NCBI RefSeq assembly: GCF_004005565.1
Contig: NZ_SADD01000001.1
Coordinates: 1-64,000 of the forward strand
Direction: 5' to 3'
Length of the DNA stretch: 64,000 bases
Source: Lujinxingia sediminis
GTDB taxonomy: Bacteria > Myxococcota_A > Bradymonadia > Bradymonadales > Bradymonadaceae
Of this stretch, positions 39,900 to 46,918 are shown piece by piece (within the stretch, counting starts at the first letter, position 1; every line of letters begins with the position of its first letter). The notes under the pieces were generated by a model. That model saw only the letters and a program-made list of their open reading frames with translations, searched no databases and had not been told where the DNA came from. Position numbers and translations under genes: made by a program.

Positions 39900-40633
39900 G
39901 TGACCTCGTGGCCTTGACAGGCGCCGAGCAGGGGTTTGCCACGGCGTGGGTGGCGCTGCGCTCCCGTGATGCAGAGGGTGCGGTCGGGGTCGATCCGGCG
40001 ACCAGCGCCCCGCTCTCAGCGTTGCTTGAGCGCTGGCGAGCAACCGCCTCATCGTCCCCCGACGCGTTTGCGATCGCGTCTGAGTCGGGCGGCCAGTTCA
40101 CGTCGAGTCCGTGTCCGGACGCCCGCGCGTTGCTTCAGCTGCGCGATGAGGCCTCGCTCCTTCAGGCCCTGACGCGAATCGGTGGCTTTCTCATCGCATC
40201 GATGCGCCCTCAAGCCCCCTTGCGTCCCTTGATGGAACTGACGCTGGGCCTTGAGCCCACGTTGGCAATCGAGCTTCGCGGTTGGTTGCTTAGCCCTCCA
40301 GCGCTCAGCGAGGGCTTAAGTCGCCGTGTGCGTGAGAGCTATATGCGACTGATCGGTCGGCAGCGCCGTCCCGATCAGGTCGTCGAGTTCGGCCTTTATT
40401 TTGTGATGCAGCCCGCGACGCTGCGTCACCCCGGACTGGCGGCATTCCTTCGCCATCAGCTCACCGGCCGACTGCGCGCTCGTCAGAATGACTTCGAGGC
40501 CGCTGCGTTGCGCTCCAGTCAGGCCGAACTGCTCCCGGCGATCGAAGACGTCATAGCCGAGCTCTCCCGACGACCCGCGCCCGATGGCGAGACGATGGAG
40601 ATGAAGGAGGTTGATGATGCACCCGAGCGATGA
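39896..40633 (+). CDS. probable type III sorting-platform protein SctK-like
   Basis: 245 residues, all alpha-helical prediction by composition, no membrane helix. Start GTG 39896 overlaps the sctJ stop (GTGA) and its end overlaps the sctL start region. Position between sctJ and sctL matches SctK (YscK/PscK/OrgA), a divergent pod protein of the cytoplasmic sorting platform. The stretch RGWLLSPPALSEGLSRRVRESYMRLIGRQRRPD could be the conserved centre, but the family is too variable to be sure. Called by synteny. Confidence 0.55.
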   Translation: MSDLVALTGAEQGFATAWVALRSRDAEGAVGVDPATSAPLSALLERWRATASSSPDAFAIASESGGQFTSSPCPDARALLQLRDEASLLQALTRIGGFLIASMRPQAPLRPLMELTLGLEPTLAIELRGWLLSPPALSEGLSRRVRESYMRLIGRQRRPDQVVEFGLYFVMQPATLRHPGLAAFLRHQLTGRLRARQNDFEAAALRSSQAELLPAIEDVIAELSRRPAPDGETMEMKEVDDAPER

Positions 40634-41264
40634 GATTCCCACGATATTAAAGGCCGGCTCGGAGGTGGCACTGGCGGTCGAGCCGGTCTTCGCCCGCGCG
40701 ACAATCGTGCGAAAGCGCGTGATCGCTGATCTTGAGGCTCTGGAGGCGACGATCGCCGGGGCGCGTGCCGACGTTGCCCGGGAGGTCGAGGATGCGAAAG
40801 CGCAGGCCGAGAGCATCCGCGCGCGTGCCCTGGAAGAGGGGCAGCGCCTGGCGAGCGAAGAGATGTTGGAAGCGCTTGCCCGTGCGCGCGCTGAGTACGA
40901 CCTGCTCCTTAAACGCGCCGAGCCCGATATGGTGCGCCTGGCCTTTCAGATCGCCTCAAGGTTGATCGGGGAGATGCTCGAAATGGCGCCGGAGCGCGTC
41001 GAGCAGATGGTCGCGTGCTCGCTGGAGCTTGTGCGGGGCAAACGCCAGGTGCTCTTGCGCGTGCATCCCGAGGACCTTGCAACCTTGCGGGCGGCCGAGG
41101 CGCGCCTCTCGTACGTGATCGGTGGCGCGCCTGTGCATCTTCAGGCTGATGACGAGGTGGCCCGCGGCGGATGTCTCATTGAGACCGAATCCGGACAGAT
41201 TGACGCCAGACTGCAGACGCAACTCGATGTGCTGCAGGCCGCATTGCTGGATGGAGGCTCCTGA
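40617..41264 (+). CDS. sctL: type III ATPase regulator/stator
   Basis: 215 residues from ATG 40617, six bases after AAGGAGG. A long helix (about 25-110) with regular charged repeats (RATIVRKRVIADLEALEATIAGARADVAREVEDAKAQAESI) leads into a C-terminal globular domain (about 115-215) with PDMVRLAFQIASRLIGEM and VLLRVHPEDLATL, matching the FliH/YscL/HrpE family. It dimerises, links SctN ATPase to SctQ and controls ATPase activity. Overlaps sctK by about 17 bases and sctN by one base. Confidence 0.88.
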   Translation: MHPSDEIPTILKAGSEVALAVEPVFARATIVRKRVIADLEALEATIAGARADVAREVEDAKAQAESIRARALEEGQRLASEEMLEALARARAEYDLLLKRAEPDMVRLAFQIASRLIGEMLEMAPERVEQMVACSLELVRGKRQVLLRVHPEDLATLRAAEARLSYVIGGAPVHLQADDEVARGGCLIETESGQIDARLQTQLDVLQAALLDGGS

Positions 41265-42589
41265 TGCCCCTTGAACAGACCTCGATCCTCTCCCGTTATA
41301 TGGATCGCCTGGATGCGGCCAGCCCGGTGCGCGTGACCGGCCGGGTGCAGGCGGTCACAGGCCTGGTGGTGAAGGCCAGTGTGCCGGATGCCGCGGTCGG
41401 TGAGCTGGTGGAGATTCGCCTGGGCGCCCGTGGCACCATGCCCGCTGAAGTGGTGGGCTTTGAGGGGGATCTGGCCGTGCTGATGCCACTTGGCAGCGTC
41501 GAGGGGATTGGCCCGGGTGCCGAGGTCGAGTCAACCGGCCAACCGCTGAGCATTCACTGCGGACCGGGGCTGCTCGGTCGTGTGCTCGATGGGCTGGGGC
41601 GCCCCATTGACGCCGGCCCCCCTCTGGGAGGCCCGGGCTTTGCGCGTTGGCCGATTCTACGTGAAGCTCCAGATCCTTTTAAGCGCCGTCGCATCACCGC
41701 GCCGCTCTCGATGGGGGTGCGCGCCATCGATGGCTTACTCACCGTAGGCAAAGGTCAGCGTGTGGGGCTCTTCGCCGGCAGCGGCGTGGGGAAGTCGACC
41801 CTGATGGGCCAGATCGCCCGCGGTTGTGATGCCGAGGTCATCGTGATTGCGCTCATTGGTGAGCGTGGCCGCGAGGTGCGCGATTTCCTCGAAGAAGTGC
41901 TTGGCGAGGAGGGCATGAAAAAGGCGGTGGTGGTCGTGGCCACCAGCGATGCGCCGAGCATGGTGCGCCTGAAGTCAGCTTTTGTGGCGACTGCGATCGC
42001 CGAGTATTTTCGTGCCGAAGGCGCCGAGGTACTCATGATGATGGATTCGGTCACACGTTTTGCCCGCGCCCAGCGCGAGGTCGGTCTGGCCGCCGGCGAG
42101 CCGCCCGCGCGTCAGGGATACCCCCCGAGTGTGTTCAGTATGTTGCCGCGTCTACTGGAGCGTACCGGCAACGATGAGACCGGTTCGATCACGGCGCTCT
42201 ACACCGTGCTTGTTGCCGGTGGTGATATGGAGGAGCCCATCGCCGACGAAGTTCGCGGCATCCTCGACGGTCACATCATCTTAAGCCGTAAGCTCGCCAG
42301 CCGTAGTCACTGGCCGGCCATCGATGTGCTGCCTTCGCTCTCGCGCGTGATGCGGGGGGTCACAAGCCCGCAGCACGTCCAGGTCGCCGAGCGTTTTCGT
42401 CAGGTGCTCGCCACCTACGAGAGCCGGCGAGATCTTATCAGCCTGGGCGCATACGAGTACGGGGCTGATGAGGAGGTCGATTTTGCGATCGACTGCATCG
42501 AAGAGATGGAGGCGGTGCTCAAACAGGGGCTCGATGAGCACACAAGCCTTGATGAGACGATTGAACGCATCAGCGATCTATTTGCGTAG
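41264..42589 (+). CDS. sctN: type III secretion ATPase
   Basis: 441 residues. Rotary ATPase homologue: N-terminal beta-barrel (about 20-95), Walker A GSGVGKST at 172-179, IGERGREVRDF (P-loop follow-on), Walker B VLMMMDS near 252, YPPSVFSMLPRLLERTG, and a C-terminal helical domain ending TIERISDLFA. Identified as SctN rather than flagellar FliI by its neighbours (sctJ lipoprotein with one membrane span; no flagellar genes). It hydrolyses ATP at the export base to release chaperones and unfold substrates. Confidence 0.95.
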   Translation: MPLEQTSILSRYMDRLDAASPVRVTGRVQAVTGLVVKASVPDAAVGELVEIRLGARGTMPAEVVGFEGDLAVLMPLGSVEGIGPGAEVESTGQPLSIHCGPGLLGRVLDGLGRPIDAGPPLGGPGFARWPILREAPDPFKRRRITAPLSMGVRAIDGLLTVGKGQRVGLFAGSGVGKSTLMGQIARGCDAEVIVIALIGERGREVRDFLEEVLGEEGMKKAVVVVATSDAPSMVRLKSAFVATAIAEYFRAEGAEVLMMMDSVTRFARAQREVGLAAGEPPARQGYPPSVFSMLPRLLERTGNDETGSITALYTVLVAGGDMEEPIADEVRGILDGHIILSRKLASRSHWPAIDVLPSLSRVMRGVTSPQHVQVAERFRQVLATYESRRDLISLGAYEYGADEEVDFAIDCIEEMEAVLKQGLDEHTSLDETIERISDLFA

Positions 42590-42644
42590 CGCGTGAACAA
42601 CCGCGGGGCGCGGTATCCCCCGAAACTCACAGAGGGAGGATGAA

Positions 42645-43136
42645 ATGACCAGTGAGGCTTATGAACTTCAGGTACTTCTGGAACTGCGCCAGGGGGAGAG
42701 AGAGCAGGCCGAGGCGTTGTTTGCCGAGGCCGTCGGTGAGCTTGAAAAGGTGCGCCGTCGTGTGCGCGAAGCCCAGGGGCGATGGGAGCGCGTCGAGGCC
42801 CAGCGACGCCAGGGCGCACAGACCTTCGATGAGCGGGCTCGCCAGAAGGGCATGGCACTGATCGAGCTTCAAAACATCGATCGCTACCTCGAAGGACTGC
42901 GACAGCTCAGCGACGAAGCCCAGCAGGCTCTCTCCCAGGTGCAGGAAGAGGAGCAACGCGCCCAACGTCAGGTGCACGCCGCCCAGAAGGCGATGCAGGG
43001 AGCGATCAGCGCGCTCAAGGCAGTAGAAAGTCACCATGAGGCCTGGAGCGATGAGCAACGTACCGTGAGCCGACGTAAAGCCGAAACGCAGATGGATGAG
43101 GTAGCCACGCGTCTGTGGCGGGAGCAGCAGCCATGA
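42645..43136 (+). CDS. sctO: type III stalk protein (SctO-like)
   Basis: 163 residues, almost entirely a charged coiled-coil: runs of Glu/Arg/Gln with Leu/Ala/Val at heptad positions (LLELRQGEREQAEALFAEAVGELEKVRRRVRE..). Preceded by GGGAGGA. Location after sctN and its coiled-coil nature match SctO (YscO/FliJ), which runs through the ATPase ring to the export gate. Named by position and structure, because YscO sequences diverge strongly. Confidence 0.7.
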   Translation: MTSEAYELQVLLELRQGEREQAEALFAEAVGELEKVRRRVREAQGRWERVEAQRRQGAQTFDERARQKGMALIELQNIDRYLEGLRQLSDEAQQALSQVQEEEQRAQRQVHAAQKAMQGAISALKAVESHHEAWSDEQRTVSRRKAETQMDEVATRLWREQQP

Positions 43137-43534
43137 GACGCATCGATCACGGAGGTCACCCCGGCGCTACCGCCTGGTCCCCCCGGGCCCATGAGGAGGT
43201 CGGCGGCCTGCGCCGGGCCATTACCGAGCATCTTCAGGAGGCTCACCTCCCGGCAGAGGTCGCCCCGATGATGGGGGAGTTTCTCCAGAAACCTGCTCTC
43301 TTCGGGGACCGGCAGCCTGTCGGATCGCAGCGGCTGCAACCTCCTCCGCACGCCCCACCTCCCGGGCAACTTCGCGACGCGTTGACCCACGCCCGGCACA
43401 CCCTGGCTGCGATCGATGCAGCCAGCCCCCAGGCCGCCTCCCTGCGTGAGGTCGTTGCTATTCTCGATGAGCATCTCACACTCAAAGCGGAGCTCATCAG
43501 CAGGTGCGCCTCTGACGCCGCGAAGGTAGGATAG
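43133..43534 (+). CDS. unknown small protein in the type III locus
   Basis: 133 residues from ATG 43133, overlapping the SctO stop by four bases (ATGA), so it is part of the operon. Pro-rich N-terminus and centre (about 75-90), then helical C-terminus (LRDALTHARHTLAAIDAASPQAASLREVVAILDEHLTLKAELISR). The place normally holds SctP (needle-length ruler, usually much larger) or SctQ; this is too short for either and shows no SPOA fold. Candidate chaperone or divergent fragment. Confidence 0.65.
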   Translation: MRRIDHGGHPGATAWSPRAHEEVGGLRRAITEHLQEAHLPAEVAPMMGEFLQKPALFGDRQPVGSQRLQPPPHAPPPGQLRDALTHARHTLAAIDAASPQAASLREVVAILDEHLTLKAELISRCASDAAKVG

Positions 43535-43584
43535 GGCCTCAAAGGCTTGCCGCGCTGGCAAGTCGCAGCGCAGTTGAGGAGCCC

Positions 43585-44244
43585 GTGGCAGAGTCGCAAT
43601 CGAAGTCGAATCACTGGCGTTTTCGCCAGCTCATCACCGGGCCCGAGGCCCAGGCAGCGTTTGACCTTTTGCGCGAGCGCGGACGCGTGGAGCGCTGGGG
43701 CCATGCGGCCCGTATTCACCTGGATCGCCAGCACGATGAGCGCGTCGTCGTTCTCAAAGGCCAGGTACTCCTGGGCGATAGGACTGCGCTCACACGTGGC
43801 GACGCCTTCGCGCCGCCGCCCCCCGAGGTTGATCCCGACTTTGAGGCGCTTGCCCACCAGGAAACAACCATTGTGATTCTGGAGCAGGAAGCGTTGCGCG
43901 AGAGCGTCGAGTCGCTCGTCCCGGAGCGTGTGGTGCAGGTCGGATCGATCTTTCAGCGCCGCGAACTCAGCGTGCCCCTGGCCCCGCTGTTGCGCACGTC
44001 GGCCAGCACCCGTCAGGCGCAGGCCATTTTGGAGCTCGCCGAGCGCTATGGAGAGCCGGGTGAGGAGGACCAGCGCGTCGCTCCGCCCCTGTCCTCGGCC
44101 CAGCTCGCTTCGCTCGCGGGCCTCGACCGCCCTCGCGCCCGCCAGGCGCTGACCCTCCTGGAGCGCGCCGGACTTATTCGTCGCGACCGTCGCGCCCTGC
44201 ACGTGCTCGATCTGGAGGGGCTGCGGCGATTTGCCCTGGGCTGA
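43585..44244 (+). CDS. Crp/Fnr-type regulator at the end of the type III locus
   Basis: 219 residues from GTG 43585 with GAGGAG upstream. N-terminal beta-rich domain resembling cyclic-nucleotide-binding (about 10-115), but the canonical RTA/E phosphate-cassette residues are not evident, then a dimerisation helix and a winged helix-turn-helix (PPLSSAQLASLAGLDRPRARQALTLLERAGLIRRDRRALHVLDLEGL) of the Crp type. It is 51 bases after the unknown gene on the same strand. Likely a transcription factor acting on or with this locus; ligand unknown. Confidence 0.7.
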   Translation: MAESQSKSNHWRFRQLITGPEAQAAFDLLRERGRVERWGHAARIHLDRQHDERVVVLKGQVLLGDRTALTRGDAFAPPPPEVDPDFEALAHQETTIVILEQEALRESVESLVPERVVQVGSIFQRRELSVPLAPLLRTSASTRQAQAILELAERYGEPGEEDQRVAPPLSSAQLASLAGLDRPRARQALTLLERAGLIRRDRRALHVLDLEGLRRFALG

Positions 44245-44440
44245 GCAGCGATCCTTGCCCCGCTGATCTCCCCTCGTTATAACCCCGGCCAACCAACGTG
44301 GTGATCGGGACAGCGCGCCGCGCTCTCCCGTCATGTTCGTCTTCGTACGCGTTGAGCAGAAGTTGATGTAGCAGACGAATCACATCAACGGTCGCTCGCG
44401 ACGTCATTACGCGGCCCCGGGGCCGTCGAGGAGTAAGCTG

Positions 44441-44887
44441 ATGGTCGAAGTTCTGGTGGCGATTCATAACGTGTTTCGTTGGGTGGCTCTTATCGCTGCG
44501 TTTGCAGCCGTGGGCACCGCCTGGCAGGGCGTGCTTTCCAAACGGGCCTACACCCGGGGCGACCGCCTGCGTTCGGTGGCCCTGGTCGCCTCCATGCACA
44601 CCCAGCTCCTGCTGGGGCTTGTGCTCTACGGTTTAAGCCCGATCGTGCGCTCCGGCTTTGCGGATATGTCCACCGCCATGAGCACCCGCGGCATCCGCTT
44701 TTTTGTGGTCGAGCACATCTTCCTGATGATCGTGGCCGTCGCCGTCATTCAGGCCGGCTCGATCATGGCCAAAAAGGCCGACGACGACGCCAAAAAGCAT
44801 AAGCGCGGCGCGATCTTCTACACCGTGGGACTTCTTCTCGTGCTCGGCGGTATCCCCTGGTTCCGCCCCCTCTTCCCCGGGCTCTAA
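44441..44887 (+). CDS. four-helix membrane protein
   Basis: 148 residues. Four hydrophobic spans with loop sequences HNVFRWV..., RAYTRGDRLRS and a C-terminal WFRPLFPGL. Histidines (IHN, MHT, VEHIF) sit near membrane ends, as in some cytochrome b561-like or cytochrome-associated small membrane proteins, but heme binding is not provable here. ATG 44441 follows GAGGAG. It may be co-transcribed with hflK 45 bases downstream. Function unknown. Confidence 0.65.
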   Translation: MVEVLVAIHNVFRWVALIAAFAAVGTAWQGVLSKRAYTRGDRLRSVALVASMHTQLLLGLVLYGLSPIVRSGFADMSTAMSTRGIRFFVVEHIFLMIVAVAVIQAGSIMAKKADDDAKKHKRGAIFYTVGLLLVLGGIPWFRPLFPGL

Positions 44888-44932
44888 GTCTGCTACACTG
44901 CGAACGACAACCGGCCCCCAGGAGGCGATGCG

Positions 44933-45934
44933 ATGGCGATCGACATAGATAAATTACGTACGATGGGCCGCTCGAAGATGCCCGGCGTCATCGCCCTGGG
45001 AATCTTCTTTTTGGTGGTCGTCGGCAGCTCCATGTTCCAGGTCGACGCCAACAGCGTCGGTGTGGTGCTGCGCCTGGGGAAGCTCTCGCGTTCGGTGGGG
45101 CCGGGGCTGCATTTTAAGGCGCCGCTGGGTATCGAGAAGGTCTACAAGGTGCCCGTCGAAGAGCAGCGCAAAGAGGAATTCGGCTTTCGCACGGCGGCTG
45201 TCGGCGACGCCACCCGCTACAGCACCGAGGGCTACGGGCATGAGTCCCTGATGCTCACCGGTGATCTCAATGTGGTGGAGGTGGAATGGACGGTGCAGTA
45301 CCGGATCAGCGACCCTTACCTCTACCTCTTTCGAGTGCGCGATGTGGAGCATACCCTTCGGTACATGTCGCAGGCGTTGATGCGGGAGTTCGTCGGGGAC
45401 CGCACCGTCAACGAGGTGCTTACCGCTGGCCGTACCGAGCTCGCGAGCTCGGTGCAGGCTCGTCTCCAGGAACTGTGCAATCATTACGAGATGGGCATCA
45501 CCGTGGGCCAGGTCATCCTCCAGGATGTGACGCCTCCCGACCCGGTCAAACCTTCCTTTAACCAGGTCAACCAGGCCCAGCAGGAGATGGAGCGCATGAT
45601 CAATGAGGCGCGTCGCGACTACAACGCGGTCATCCCTCGCGCCGAGGGCCGCGCCGAGCAGCAGATTCAACAGGCTGAGGGCTACCTTATCGACCGCACC
45701 AACCGGGCCCGCGGCGAGGTCGCGCGTTTTGCCAGTCTGTACTCGGAGTATGCGAAGGCGCCCGAGATCACCCGTCAGCGCATCTACCTGGAGACGCTTG
45801 GCGAGGTGCTGCCGAAGATCAAAAACAAGGTCATCCTCGACTCCGAGGCCACCAACATGATGCCGGTGATGCAACTCGGTGGAGCTTCCACGTTTCAGGC
45901 CGCGCCCCTGTCGACCCTGGGAGGTGAGAAATGA
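44933..45934 (+). CDS. hflK: FtsH protease modulator HflK
   Basis: 333 residues. One N-terminal transmembrane helix (about 17-36), SPFH/band-7 domain (about 40-220; EVVVLRLGKLSRSVGPGLHF-type opening and VQYRISDPYLYLFRVRDVEHTLRYMSQALMREFVG), then a charged coiled coil. HflK pairs with HflC in a large periplasmic cage around FtsH and influences its proteolysis. Preceded by GGAGGCG, and overlaps hflC by four bases (ATGA). Confidence 0.95.
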   Translation: MAIDIDKLRTMGRSKMPGVIALGIFFLVVVGSSMFQVDANSVGVVLRLGKLSRSVGPGLHFKAPLGIEKVYKVPVEEQRKEEFGFRTAAVGDATRYSTEGYGHESLMLTGDLNVVEVEWTVQYRISDPYLYLFRVRDVEHTLRYMSQALMREFVGDRTVNEVLTAGRTELASSVQARLQELCNHYEMGITVGQVILQDVTPPDPVKPSFNQVNQAQQEMERMINEARRDYNAVIPRAEGRAEQQIQQAEGYLIDRTNRARGEVARFASLYSEYAKAPEITRQRIYLETLGEVLPKIKNKVILDSEATNMMPVMQLGGASTFQAAPLSTLGGEK

Positions 45935-46875
45935 GCTGGAAGTCTTCGTTCATGATCGCCGGTGCCATTATCGCGCTGATTCTGCTCAGCAGCGCCACGG
46001 TCGTCGTCGATGAAAACGAGCAGATCGTTATCACTCAGTTCGGCAAACCCGTTGGCGAGGCGCTCACCGAGCCGGGGCTCTACTATAAGACGCCCTTCAT
46101 CCAGAGTGAGCATCGTTTTGAGAAGCGTTTTCTGGAGTGGAACGGAAACCGCAACCAGATCCCCACCCGTGATAAGCGCTTTGTGTGGGTGGATACGTAT
46201 GCACGCTGGCGCATCGTCGACCCCTTGCGCTTTTACCAGCGCGTCCGCGATGAGCGCGGCGCCAAATCTCGCCTCGACGACATCATCGACGGGGCGACCC
46301 GCGATGCGGTGGCCAACCACGACCTGATTGAGCTTGTGCGTTCGACCAACCGCGTGCCCCTGGTCGATGAAGACCTGCAGCAGGACGACGGCGAAGATCT
46401 GGCGGTGGGCCTCACGCCTATTGTTCACGGTCGAAGCAAGATCATGGCCGACATTCTGGAGCAGTCCGCCCTGCTCGCTGCCGACCTGGGGGTGGAGGTG
46501 CTCGACGTGCGTGTTAAGCGCATCAACTACAACGAAGATGTGCAAAACCGGGTCTACGAGCGCATGGTTGCCGAGCGCTTCCGCATCGCCGAAAAATACC
46601 GCTCCCAGGGGCAGGGGGAGGCCGCCAGCATCAGCGGGGAGCGCGACCGTGAGCTCAAGCGCATCGAGTCGGAGGCCTTCCGCAAGGCCGAGGAGATTCG
46701 AGGGCGGGCCGACGCTGAGGCTGCCGCCATCTATGCGGAGGCCTACGCCGTCGACCCGGAGTTTTACCGCTTTTTGCGCACGATGGAGAGTTACGAGGAT
46801 GTCATCGGTAGTGACTCGGTGCTCATGCTCAGCACCGAGAGCGAGTTTCTGGAGTATCTGAAATCATCGCAATGA
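45931..46875 (+). CDS. hflC: FtsH protease modulator HflC
   Basis: 314 residues. N-terminal transmembrane helix followed by the SPFH domain (VVDENEQIVITQFGKPVGEALTEPGLYYKTPFIQ) and a helical region with repeated charged residues (YRSQGQGEAASISGERDRELKRIESEAFRKAEEIRGRADAEAAAIY) typical of HflC. Acts with HflK at the inner membrane. It overlaps hflK (ATGA), giving a coupled pair. Confidence 0.95.
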   Translation: MSWKSSFMIAGAIIALILLSSATVVVDENEQIVITQFGKPVGEALTEPGLYYKTPFIQSEHRFEKRFLEWNGNRNQIPTRDKRFVWVDTYARWRIVDPLRFYQRVRDERGAKSRLDDIIDGATRDAVANHDLIELVRSTNRVPLVDEDLQQDDGEDLAVGLTPIVHGRSKIMADILEQSALLAADLGVEVLDVRVKRINYNEDVQNRVYERMVAERFRIAEKYRSQGQGEAASISGERDRELKRIESEAFRKAEEIRGRADAEAAAIYAEAYAVDPEFYRFLRTMESYEDVIGSDSVLMLSTESEFLEYLKSSQ

Positions 46876-46918
46876 TCGCGCAGCCCAGAGACACTCGCCT
46901 GCGATTCGGTGGGCGACG

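Noticed and set aside
38715-43136. flagellar export genes
   Set aside because: SctJ is a lipoprotein with one C-terminal membrane span and about 256 residues, not FliF; no flagellar genes are present in the window.
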